64,000 bases of DNA from Schistocephalus solidus. Its lineage: Eukaryota; Platyhelminthes; Cestoda; Diphyllobothriidea; Diphyllobothriidae. The first letter of the stretch is position 1. The number at the start of each line of letters is the position of its first letter. The stretch spans positions 1 through 64,000 of the forward strand of contig WEDG01003316.1 of the NCBI GenBank assembly GCA_017591395.1, read 5' to 3'. Both the position numbers and the translations under genes were made by a program. The notes below the pieces were generated by a model. The model was not told the origin of the DNA. It did no database searches and saw nothing but the letters and a program-made list of their open reading frames with translations. Below are positions 49,614 to 58,255 of this stretch, one piece after another.

Positions 49614-49616
<3 letters not shown>
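49389..49616 (+). repeat. PLE 3' terminal hammerhead unit 'B'
   Basis: Starts with only the 3' half of the tRNA-like segment (GGGTTCGAATCCCAG), then the hammerhead and the unit's tail to CACTATCAT. It shares diagnostic variants (ACATTATCAACATATG, AACATAAATGTTCCTAAAG) with the last unit at 51099-51287. Confidence 0.8.
49427..49481 (+). ncRNA. hammerhead ribozyme motif, PLE 3' copy 'B'
   Basis: GGG, TAT, GACTGG, core CTGATGA (49439-49445), stem II CGGC-TAATAA-GCCA, GAAA (49460-49463), TGGCCAT, T, CCGGTC, T, CCC. Stem I is GACTGG/CCGGTC (six pairs, one G-U) extended by GGG/CCC across a TAT/T internal loop. Stem III can be the palindrome ATGGCCAT, which suits a dimeric fold. Confidence 0.85.

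Positions 49617-49656
<40 letters not shown>
49617..49656. repeat. (AT)n microsatellite
   Basis: About 20 AT units between a plus-strand unit end and a minus-strand unit end. Confidence 0.95.
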
Positions 49657-49658
<2 letters not shown>

Positions 49659-49678
49659 AATGGAACCGACAAAGACAA

Positions 49679-49733
49679 GGGAGACCGGAATGGCCATTTC
49701 TGGCTTATTAGCCGTCATCAGCCAGTCATACCC
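49679..49733 (-). ncRNA. hammerhead ribozyme motif, unit 'C'
   Basis: The same fold as copy B, fully conserved core and stems, on the minus strand. Confidence 0.8.
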
Positions 49734-49746
49734 AATCCCAAGTGTG

Positions 49747-49820
49747 GCACACCTGGGATTCGAACCCGCGACCTTTGAGTATTTTGAGTCGAACGCTCTA
49801 CCATTTTGAACCACGGGCTC
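49747..49820 (-). repeat. tRNA-like segment of unit C
   Basis: Box B GGTTCGAATCCC and box A-like GTGGTTCAAAATGG on the minus strand, with two extra bases in homopolymers relative to the other units. Confidence 0.6.
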
Positions 49821-49983
49821 GTTGTTTTGTCGGTGTGATCGGGAATATGATGATAGTGTGGGCTCACCGATCTGCTTAAGGAACATGCATGTTCCGTTGT
49901 GCCCTGGAGCTCAGACAAGAGACCTCGAGAGGCGGTCGCATAGCGACGTGTAGCATATGATGGAATGGAACCGACAAAGACAA

Positions 49984-50038
49984 GGGAGACCGGAATGGCC
50001 ATTTCTGGCTTATTAGCCGTCATCAGCCAGTCATACCC
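49984..50038 (-). ncRNA. hammerhead ribozyme motif, unit 'D'
   Basis: Fully conserved core and stems, minus strand. Confidence 0.8.
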
Positions 50039-50049
50039 AATCCAAGTGT

Positions 50050-50122
50050 GGCACACCTGGGATTCGAACCCGCGACCTTTGGTATTTGAGTCGAACGCTC
50101 TACCATTTGAACCACGGGCTCG
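50050..50122 (-). repeat. tRNA-like segment of unit D
   Basis: Box A TGGTTCAAATGG and box B GGTTCGAATCC. The anticodon-like loop CTCAAAT would read CAA (Leu), but the stems are imperfect. Confidence 0.65.
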
Positions 50123-50288
50123 TTTTTTTGTCGGTTGTGATCGGGAATATGATGATAGTGTGGGGCTCACCGATCTGCTTAAGGAACATGCATGTTCCGT
50201 TGTGCCCTGGAGCTCAGACTAGAGCCCTCGCAGGCGGTCGCATAGCGACGGTGTAGCATATGATGGAATGGAACCGACAAAGACAAAG

Positions 50289-50343
50289 GGGAGACCGGAA
50301 TGGCCATTTCTGGCTTATTAGCCGTCATCAGCCAGTCATACCC
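50289..50343 (-). ncRNA. hammerhead ribozyme motif, unit 'E'
   Basis: Conserved core and stems. One extra G flanks the outer GGG/CCC helix. Confidence 0.8.
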
Positions 50344-50356
50344 AATCCCAAGTGTG

Positions 50357-50430
50357 GCACACCTGGGATCTCGAACCCCGCGACCTTTGGTATTTGGAGT
50401 CGAACGCTCTACCATTTGAACCACGGGCTC
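50357..50430 (-). repeat. tRNA-like segment of unit E
   Basis: As unit D, with extra bases (GATCTCGAACCCC in plus orientation) disturbing box B. Confidence 0.55.
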
Positions 50431-50490
50431 GTTGTTTTGTCGGTTGTGATCGGGAATATGATGATAGTGTGGTGTGCCACACTTGGGATT

Positions 50491-50545
50491 GGGTATGACT
50501 GGCTGATGACGGCTAATAAGCCAGAAATGGCCATTCCGGTCTCCC
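50491..50545 (+). ncRNA. hammerhead ribozyme motif, unit 'F'
   Basis: Fully conserved. There is no tRNA-like front because the unit is cut at the inversion point. Confidence 0.8.
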
Positions 50546-50709
50546 CTTGTCTTTGTCGGTTCCATTCCATCATATGCTACACGTCGCTATGCGACCGCCT
50601 GCGAGGGCTCTTAGTCTGAGCTCCAGGGCACAACGGAACATGCATGTTCTAAGCAGATCGGTGAGCCCCACACTATCATCATATTCCCGATCACAACCGA
50701 CAAAACAAC

Positions 50710-50782
50710 GAGCCCGTGGCTCAAAATGGTAGAGCGTTCGACTCAAATACCAAAGGTCGAGGGTTCGAATCCCAGGTGTGCC
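50710..50782 (+). repeat. tRNA-like segment of unit G
   Basis: Box A-like TGGCTCAAAATGG and box B GGTTCGAATCCC. Confidence 0.6.
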
Positions 50783-50794
50783 ACACTTGGGATT

Positions 50795-50850
50795 GGGTAT
50801 GACTGGCTGATGACGGCTAATAAGCCAGAAAATGGCCATTCCGGTCTCCC
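50795..50850 (+). ncRNA. hammerhead ribozyme motif, unit 'G'
   Basis: Conserved except that GAAA reads GAAAA, a one-base insertion that may be a sequencing error. Confidence 0.75.
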
Positions 50851-51016
50851 CTTTGTCTTTGTCGGTTCCATTCCATCATATGCTACACGTCGCTATGCGA
50901 CCGCCTGCGAGGGCTCTAGTCTGAGCTCCAGGGCACAACGGAACATGCATGTTCCTTAAGCAGATCGGTGAGCCCCCACACTATCATCATATTCCGATCA
51001 CAACCGACAAAACAAC

Positions 51017-51086
51017 GAGCCCGTGGTTCAAATGGTAGAGCGTTCGACTCAAATACCAAAGGTCGGGTTCGAATCCCAGGTGTGCC
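51017..51086 (+). repeat. tRNA-like segment of unit H
   Basis: Box A TGGTTCAAATGG and box B GGTTCGAATCC, with a shortened T-stem. Confidence 0.6.
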
Positions 51087-51098
51087 ACACTTGGGATT

Positions 51099-51152
51099 GG
51101 GTATGACTGGCTGATGACGGCTAATAAGCCAGAAATGGCCATTCCGGTCTCC
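51099..51152 (+). ncRNA. hammerhead ribozyme motif, unit 'H'
   Basis: Conserved core and stem I. The outer helix has CC instead of CCC. Confidence 0.8.
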
Positions 51153-51285
51153 TTGTCTTTGTCGGTTCCACATTATCAACATATGCTACACGTCGCTATG
51201 CGACCGCCTGTGAGGGCTCTAGTCTGAGTTCCAGGGCACAACGGAACATAAATGTTCCTAAAGCAGATCGGTGAGCCACTACACT

Positions 51286-51287
<2 letters not shown>

Positions 51288-51348
<61 letters not shown>
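51288..51348. repeat. (AT)n microsatellite
   Basis: About 30 AT units separating the 305-bp array from the 367-bp satellite. Confidence 0.95.
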
Positions 51349-51351
<3 letters not shown>

Positions 51352-51375
51352 GAAAAAAGACACGACAGAGAATAT

Positions 51376-51435
51376 GGGTAGATTGATACAGTCTGTTTTG
51401 GGCTTATTCTGCCTTCATTCAGCCAATCATAACCC
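51376..51435 (-). ncRNA. hammerhead-like motif, satellite copy 1
   Basis: Stem I GATTGG/TCAATC plus GGGT/ACCC, core CTGAATGA (one base longer than CTGATGA), stem II GGC-AGAATAA-GCC. The usual GAAA is AAAA, which should abolish cleavage. Confidence 0.55.
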
Positions 51436-51742
51436 CGACTACCAGCCGGAACTGGAAACACAAACATGCACTCAAGTACGGTGCAGACAGTCTACACACT
51501 GGGTCTAGCGGATGGGTCATAAGCACTTCATCGAACCGAAGTTCATCAGTGCCTCACCACCTCTCATTCTCTGTCGCTGCAGAACGGGTATTTATTCAAA
51601 CAGGAATAGGCGTACACCGATCTAGTGGCTACCCGAAGCAAACAAGCTCCGTATGGGTGGCAAAGGTCATGAACAGGCAACCAATTACCAGGCCGAAGTC
51701 GGCCAAGTTATAATTGCAGAGAGGAGACACGACAGAGAATAT

Positions 51743-51802
51743 GGGTAGATTAAAAAAGTCTGTTTCGGGCTTATTCTGCCTTCATTCAGCCAATCATAAC
51801 CC
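51743..51802 (-). ncRNA. hammerhead-like motif, satellite copy 2
   Basis: GAAA is intact, but the segment after it (CAGACTTTTTT) has lost the stem III palindrome. Core CTGAATGA. Confidence 0.5.
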
Positions 51803-52109
51803 TGACTACCAGGTAGGACTGGAAACACAAACATGCACTCGAGTACGGCGCAGATAGTCCACACATTGGGTCTAGCAAATGGGTCATAAGCACTTCGTCG
51901 AACCAAAGTTCATCAGTGCCTCACCACCTCTCATTCTCTTTCGCTGCAGATCGGGTATTTATTCAAACAGGAATAGGCGCACACCGATCTATTGGTTTCC
52001 CGAATCAAAAAAGCTCCGTATGGGTGGCAAAGGTCACGAACAGGCAACCAATTACCAGGCCGAATTCGGCCAAGTTATAATTGCAGAGAGGAGACACGAC
52101 AGAGAATAT

Positions 52110-52169
52110 GGGTAGATTGATACAGTCCGTTTTGGGCTTATTCTGCCTTCATTCAGCCAATCATAACCC
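52110..52169 (-). ncRNA. hammerhead-like motif, satellite copy 3
   Basis: AAAA in place of GAAA, as in copy 1. Stem I is intact. Confidence 0.55.
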
Positions 52170-52476
52170 CGACTACCAGCTGGAACTGGAAACACAAACA
52201 TGCACTCAAGTACGGTGCAGACAGTCTACACACTGGGTCTAGCGGATGGGTCATAAGCACTTCATCGAACCGAAGTTCATCAGTGCCTCACCACCTCTCA
52301 TTCTCTGTCGCTGCAGAACGGGTATTTATTCAAACAGGAATAGGCGTACACCGATCTAGTGGCTACCCGAAGCAAACAAGCTCCGTATGGGTGGCAAAGG
52401 TCACGAACAGGCAACCAATTACCAGGCCGAATTCGGCCAAGTTATAATTGCAGAGAGGAGACACGACAGAGAATAT

Positions 52477-52536
52477 GGGTAGATTGATACAGTCTGTTTC
52501 GGGCTTATTCTGCCTTCATTCAGTCAATCATAACCC
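52477..52536 (-). ncRNA. hammerhead-like motif, satellite copy 4 (best preserved)
   Basis: Stem I strands GATTGA and TCAATC are perfectly complementary and extended by GGGT/ACCC across a TAT/T internal loop. Core CTGAATGA, stem II GGC-AGAATAA-GCC, GAAA, then ACAG-A-CTGT, which can pair between two molecules as stem III. The extra A in the core is the one feature against a canonical hammerhead. Confidence 0.6.
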
Positions 52537-52596
52537 TGACTACCAGCTGGGACTGGAAACACAAACATGCACTCGAGTACGGCGCAGATAGTCCAC

Positions 52597-53742
52597 TATG
52601 AAAAAAAAAAGTTAAAACAAATGCTAGTTCCGAAATCATCCACTAACTAAGGAATTCTTTACAAAGTGAACCAACCCTAAAACTCACTTAATGGATCTGA
52701 AGAGAACGTAAAACCGTATTAAATACCAATTAAATATGAATTTGGTACGACATTTTTTTTAATAAAACGGGATCTAACTTATAAAACCGGCAAAATGCGC
52801 TTGCAAAGGCATGGGTTAAGGTTATACATACCGCTCTGTTACAGCTGGCCCAGCTGCTAAATTCAAGGAGAAGATCTGGTCAGGGTTTAGATTATTGGTA
52901 ACTTTAAGTTTAAGGTTAGCGTTTAGAAATTTGGTTTTGTCTAATGTGAAGGCGAGAAAAGTAAAAGTTAGTGTTTAGGGTCGAACAAGTGAATAAGAAG
53001 CTTTAAATCGGGATTTATATAAGTGATCTGAGAGATGCTCATCTGAGGGACATGAAACTATGAAGCAACTGAAGACTATATTCCAGTTTTATTGGTAGCT
53101 CAGTGGCACTTATGTGATCTGTCCCGTCGACTGCATATCGGCACATTTTGGTAAAATCCCTGCGCCTCGGTGGCCAATGGGACTACGTCACATTCGGAAC
53201 TCTTTTTTAACCATACAAGTGAAACGTTGCATTCCAGGAAACATATGAGAAGCGCAAAACTCGATCGTCAGAACACGACATTGACACGCTTGACATTTTA
53301 AATTCTCAGTCAACTTTGAATGAGATGCATGTTTACATGCAATAGCAATTTTAGTCTCTTTTTTTCTTGATAGAAATTAAAAAATGACAGGCGATCATTT
53401 GAAAGCATGGTTGTGTCCGAAGAACAGAATGTGCAATATAGCTTGTTTTTGTTACTACTCTTAAAAGTGCTTTCTGCGTCTTCCAAAAGCAAACCAAGGA
53501 CTTTACCAAACTTATCTATGATCCCGTCATATGCACTGATGAAAAGCCCATAGATGCGGTTCTCCGAGGTTTTGATGAGACATGACGTAACGACAAGCTG
53601 TTTTTGGCTAAGTACTACTGACGAACGCTCACCAATCGCGAAAGGAACTCAGTCATCCCTTTCTGTATTGGGAATCACTCTCAACCCCTGCCAGCAGCAG
53701 CTAGGTGTAAAAAAGGCAGACGAATATTGCCGGCAAAGACAA
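52597..53742. other. no gene; worn repeat sequences
   Basis: A TTAGGG-like run lies at about 52885-52985 (GGGTTTAGA, GTTTAAGGTTAGCG). A possible tRNA-like segment near 53093-53170 has a good box A (TAGCTCAGTGG) but a poor box B. No protein was recognised. Confidence 0.4.
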
Positions 53743-53796
53743 GGGAGACTGGAATCGCCATTTCTGGCTCATTGGCCGTCATCAGCCAGGCATACC
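53743..53796 (-). ncRNA. isolated hammerhead ribozyme motif, unit 'J'
   Basis: Minus strand: GCCTGG and CCAGTC as stem I (one mismatch), CTGATGA, CGGC-CAATGA-GCCA, GAAA. The preceding tRNA-like part contains AGACTTCTGCTC and GAGGTCA, so this copy belongs to the same subfamily as the PLE 5' unit. It lies outside the array. Confidence 0.7.
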
Positions 53797-54397
53797 GAAA
53801 CCTAACACGTGACCTCGTGAGCAGAAGTCTCATAAGCAATGTCAAACAAATATTCCTGGGTATTGTGACAGACTTCCGAAAATTCCACCATTAAGACTCC
53901 GTTCTTGAAGCAGATACTGCTTCTTCCTATCCCAGGCAGTGGATATGGCTATTTTGCTTCACAAAGTAATACTTGTGACAACCGATATATTAATAACGGA
54001 TCACAGATTTACGCGGAGTTCGGTGCTAATGTAAAAAAGCTATAAAGACATCCATTGAATTGCTTTACGAAATTTAAAAAGGTTTAAAATGTTGGGAGGA
54101 ATTCTACTGCATTATTTTGCACTACAAGGCTGATTTTTAAAGGAATCACCAGAAATGCTGTCCTTTAACTGCCCAGGCTGGAGTAACGTGTGCAACTCAA
54201 AAAGATTCGAGTGACATTTAAGCAAACTGATGTGGATGGGGTCCACTACACTACTATTTCCTACGAAAAGAGAGTAACCAACCATTTAATATAAACAAAA
54301 ACATAAGAAGAAGATAAAAATATGAGGTTTTTTAAAGGTGCAACTGAAGCCAAACAGCTCGCTCTAGCTTTTTGTAAGTTTAGTTTGATTTCGCTTA
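53797..54397. other. no gene recognised
   Basis: Beyond the decayed tRNA-like part of unit J (to about 53850), nothing was identified. Confidence 0.4.
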
Positions 54398-54915
54398 TGA
54401 CAGTTAGACCGTCAATCGACGATGTTCACCGCGTGCTCCAGAGCGTGGTAGTACAGCGATGGTGACTTTCACTGCAGATGCTTCACTTTATTTTCCACTC
54501 CCCCCCCACCTGGGCCCAGTGTCGAGATCGAGTCAAGAAAACCGGACCTTGGAGTGACCGCAGGCCCACGCACTGTCGTCCATCGCAAGCACGGACACCC
54601 AAAACAAAAGCGAGAGGCGGTGGGAGATCCCAGTTGAGTGGGAATGTCATAAAGGATATATTAGAAAGGAGCCATTACCTTCTGAATATCAGTCCGGGGG
54701 ACCAAATTATCCCGTCAGCTGGCAGCCTTCCCAGCCACGGCTTTCAGCGTACCGTGATAGGTTCAAGTGCGTCAGATTGTCGATAGGGAGGAAAATGTAT
54801 TGAACCATCGGCCTCACTCTCTCCGCCACCCCCAGCATCAGGCCAGCGTCCAAGTAGGTCAGTGTTCTGCTGCGGGAGTGAGCTTTATACCAACACATTC
54901 ACAAATATATGCCTG
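54398..54915 (+). repeat. R repeat, long copy
   Basis: Collinear with 37935-38495: ATGACAGTTAGACCGTC at the start, then the R core, then the about 300-bp extension with TTATCCCGTCA and CGTCAGATTGTC. A minus-strand peptide from the extension is similar in both copies (ERVR, NLT and GCQLTG conserved), which may be a relic of coding sequence. Confidence 0.7.
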
Positions 54916-55754
54916 CAAGTTTCGGTCATATACGAAACATATATTCTAGTGTATGTTGTAAATGCCCATGTCAGATGCTTTTGTCATCTTCTGAAGAACA
55001 TCCCTATCACCGACAGAAAACTGAATAAGATTCAACGTTAGAAGCAAGAGCCTTTACGGTGCTGCCAAAAAATAGGGGAAGCTGAATGATGATTTCGGTT
55101 TTATGTGTTCTCATCAGTCAACGATACCCCAGCCGTGGATACGGGTGCATCAGACTTTGAAAGACGAGTTCAGACGATCTTTGAAAATTCAATGCTCGAC
55201 CTTTTATCCAACTGACCCATCTTGCTCAAAATATGCAACGACCTACAGGAAGCATATTTAAACCTCTGGTACTGTGGAAGTTCGGTTGGGAGTATCCTTG
55301 ATTGACGGCGCCATAAAGGTCAAAAGTGATCATTTTAGTGTTCCCCAGCTTTGTAGGCAAAATTTCTGATGCCTACTGCTCGTCACTACACGACAGCCTG
55401 GGTGGGCTCTACCTCCGGAACTGGGATGTAAAGCGGAAATGTCCCTTTCCTTCCTGTGAATGTCATGCTTTTGCTACACAAAAAGAGGTTTGCCAGAAGC
55501 ATGCGTCGTAAAAGGATTCAGGAAAAACCAGAATCTACGGTATGAAAACCATAATCTATGATGATTTGTTGCCAAACGAGAAAAATTGCAGATCACAGGT
55601 AGTGAAAAGCACTGCTAAAAATAACATTCATATACAAAGAGTAAATTCTAATGTTGCGTACCAGGCGAAATGATGGCCTGCCTTATGAAAAAAAAAAAAT
55701 AAGAATTTTTAATGATATTCGACCGCTGTATACGACAAAATCCACCGTATATTC
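54916..55754. other. no gene recognised
   Basis: The short ORFs have no motif. A short poly-A run lies at about 55687-55698. Confidence 0.4.
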
Positions 55755-57029
55755 ACAGTCTGGATTCGTTTTAAATAATAGCAGACTTGCACTGTATCTA
55801 GCACACTCTCTCTTCCCTCACCCACCTGTGCCCAGTGTCAATAAAATACCGGAGACGGGATCTGGGGCAGATGGATGGCGCGACGTGAGTCTGCGCCTGC
55901 ACGTGCCACCACGCATCCTTTCCATCTTCTAAATTTGTTATGGGAGGTCAACCCGAATAACGCCTGTAATACCCTGATGTAGCATTCGCGTTTATCTACC
56001 ACGTGGCCCCTTTCGAGGGCACACCTGACTAACGCAGCATTGTGTCCACTAACTAACTGGCTTCGACTTCAACGCTCGGGTCTTTCCAGCCATAACTCTA
56101 TCGTAGATTTACGTTGTCATATCACTTCAATAACTGTAGCCAATCTTATACCTAGATGGCCTTTCTCAGATATAGGACGCACTGATGATCACAAACGTCC
56201 ATGAAACAGCGGTCTGCGTTTGCCTGTTGCACCTTTAGTGCATTATTATACGTGGCATGTTTCCTACGGCACAGCGTTCGTTGTCGCCAGTAGCAAGCTG
56301 GCGGGCGGAAAGAATATGATTGATCGAGATCCTGACCGCAACAGTGAGGGTGACACGCTTACTTGACTTCTATACAACCCTCACAACACAAGGCACATAA
56401 TGTATTGATGGTCGGTAAAAATCGTGAAACAGCTGCCTGCGTCTTGCCGGTTACATTCTTACTGTGTTATCTACGTATAACGCAGACTGGCCTCTAGGAT
56501 GATGCTGGGCACTTTGATTCAGCGCAAACCAAACGCTTAGTGTCTCCACTGTAAACTCTCGAACGTGCTTTTACAATATCAACGTGAGCTGAAATTTTGA
56601 CTTTAAAAATTTTCAACCGGTGGGTAAGCTTGGATATTCTACTGGCTGAAGACCAACCAGCAATGGTTTATTCTTAAATTGTCCATTTACAGCCTCTGCT
56701 GTCGATGGAATCTCATGTCTTTCCCGAAGAGCCTTCTCTGTACTTCTGACTCGGAAGTTGTGCGTGGTGTCTGCGCAGGGACCCATATATGACTTGTACG
56801 GTTCCTCCAAATCCATTGATGAGTTTGATGAACGCTGCAGAGTCTTAAATCGCCGACCATGCCAGTGCGACTGTCGTTACTGACGATCTCCAACGAAGAC
56901 GTGGACTTTCGCGTTGATTAGTTTATAGTGCGATAAGCCTAGCGCTGATTTTACCACATGCTCTCCTCCATCACCCAATAGGTTCCGGACGACCGGAGGT
57001 AGTGGTTGATCACTCCAACCAGCCGTCTA
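55755..57029 (+). repeat. right arm of the 1.3-kb dispersed inverted repeat
   Basis: Partner of 7519-8823. It starts with an R-like segment (to about 56060) and ends with a second R-like segment (about 56886-57029) in the same orientation. No transposase was identified. Confidence 0.8.
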
Positions 57030-57589
57030 GACGTGTCATACATGCTTGGCCTAAGCACCATGGACCAGGATCTCACACAGCAAGAAAGGGGTGGCTCGGA
57101 TTCCAATTTCACGAAGATGAGGTGGAACAAATTGGACCTGGTAATACAGGCACAATTACGAAATTAGAGAGCACTTAAGATCAATTCATTGACACATTGA
57201 TGAAGCTGTTGCATACTTCTGCTCCGTCTTGTTCCAGTACCCAGCCATCACTTGAACCTCCATGAAACTCTGTTCACAGTGGCGGCCGTATCCAGGTATC
57301 CATCCTTGATGGGTAGCCTAACACAAGTGGAGGGTGTTCGGTATGCGCGTGCCTTCACACGTTGTAGTCCATAAAGTGCCCTCCAAATTCCTTCCCCTTT
57401 GCCTGGATGACTTTACAATCGACCGGCTTCAACATTTCTTGTAGAACACGCCGGAACCAGGCTGATCGTAACCGGTGGACCTGGAAATACGGCGGTAACA
57501 ATATGCAGAACGACCCGTTGCCATTCATGGGCCTCACAGGTTGTTTTATAGAAATCCATTCGTAAAGGAAGACGGCTCTGTTCACCCAC
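57030..57589. other. no gene confirmed; probably leader of the RTE relic
   Basis: Lies between the inverted-repeat arm and the first recognisable endonuclease residues of the RTE relic. Parts may be its decayed 5' region. Confidence 0.35.
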
Positions 57590-58235
57590 GAACTGGCCCG
57601 TTATAAAGTATGCACTGTAGCCCTCACTGAGACGCTTTTCTCTGAGAAGGGGCAAAATGAGGAGGTAAGGACCGGCGGCACCCCCTGGAGCGGACATCCG
57701 CAGGCCGAAAGGCAAGATGACGGAGAAGTCATCGTCATCAGAGATGGTGTCATGAAACGTGTTCCTTGCCTGACACATGGTGACAATGATCGTTTGATGA
57801 TCAGGTTGGGCGCCTTCGCCCCCCAGTGACCAAGTCCGTTGACGGGAAGAACAAGTTCTGCGCGTACCTGCACGTCCTACCAGCAACTGTACTGAAGGAG
57901 TAAAAATTGGTCGTCCTTAGTGCTCTCGATGCCCAAGTCTGCACAGACCACGCTGCCTGGAAGGGGGAACTGATTCGCTACGGAATCGGCAGCTGCAGAA
58001 CAGTCACATGTTCCTACAAACATGCATGGAGCACAATAGTATAACGAACACCTTCCACATCCCGATGCGTGTAAGGGCGGTGTCTCCGGTATCTGCTTGA
58101 CTATATCTTCAGAGGTGTGACCAATGTGACGTGTTCGTGAAAAGGCTATGTGCGCAACTACAGTCTGGACGTAACAGCGCCTTGTCCGCTCCAAGAGGAA
58201 GCTCTCACTGCATCTGCGTCGGTGAGTCAACATAA
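57590..58235 (+). pseudogene. endonuclease remnant of the RTE relic
   Basis: At about 57615-57830 the frame reads SETLFSEKGQNEEVRTG, GHPQAERQDDGEVIVIRDG and NDRLMIRLGAFAPQ. These align with the [12 protein letters not shown]...[13 protein letters not shown] region of the 34-kb copy. In other frames CTDHAAWKGEL, NSITNTFHIPMR and CVGES follow. Large deletions are evident, and the catalytic GDFN block is not recognisable. Degenerate (AAAT)n follows at 58236-58255. Confidence 0.75.
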
Positions 58236-58255
58236 GATAAATAAATAAATAAATA

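Larger units (their letters stand above)
46974..49616 (+). mobile_element. Penelope-like element with hammerhead terminal units
   Basis: Order: tRNA-like segment, hammerhead, 5' leader, RT ORF with N-terminal part broken, GIY-YIG endonuclease, then a second tRNA-like/hammerhead unit. PLEs in many animals carry hammerhead motifs in their terminal repeats (established). Here the terminal units also have a tRNA-like front end, which recalls the Pol III-type promoter of schistosome Sm-alpha. The 5' and 3' units belong to different subfamilies, so they are not simple identical LTRs. The element is about 2.6 kb including both units. Confidence 0.8.
49657..50471 (-). repeat. three tandem 305-bp tRNA-like/hammerhead units, minus orientation
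   Basis: The hammerheads start at 49679, 49984 and 50289, giving a period of 305 bp. Each unit, read on the minus strand, has a tRNA-like front, a hammerhead, and a tail with GCATATGATGGAATGG and the GGAACATGCATGTTCC palindrome. One-base indels are frequent between units. Confidence 0.9.
50472..51287 (+). repeat. three tandem 305-bp hammerhead units, plus orientation
   Basis: Hammerheads start at 50491, 50795 and 51099 (304-bp period), inverted relative to the preceding three. The inversion point falls at about 50471, where a unit end (GATAGTGTG) joins the post-box-B part of another unit (GTGTGCCACAC). The last unit has the same variant tail as unit B. Confidence 0.9.
51349..52596 (-). repeat. 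367-bp satellite, 3.4 copies, with hammerhead-like motif
   Basis: The landmark CACGACAGAGAATATGGG occurs at 51361, 51728, 52095 and 52462, a period of exactly 367 bp each time. Copies 1 and 3 share variants that differ from those shared by copies 2 and 4, so the array is a two-type 734-bp higher-order repeat. On the minus strand each monomer has a hammerhead-like fold related to that of the 305-bp units. No tRNA-like segment is visible. The array ends within copy 4 at GTCCAC. Confidence 0.92.

Noticed and set aside
46974..51086. Functional tRNA genes
   Set aside because: Box A and B motifs are good, but acceptor and anticodon stems do not pair consistently and every copy lies inside a dispersed repeat.
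49657..51287. CRISPR-like regular array
   Set aside because: The repeated unit is 305 bp and continuous, with no short repeat/unique spacer pattern, and the genome is eukaryotic.
51349..52596. Protein-coding potential in the satellite (for example GYDWLNEGRISPKQT)
   Set aside because: The frame comes from the same sequence as the hammerhead core and is interrupted between monomers.
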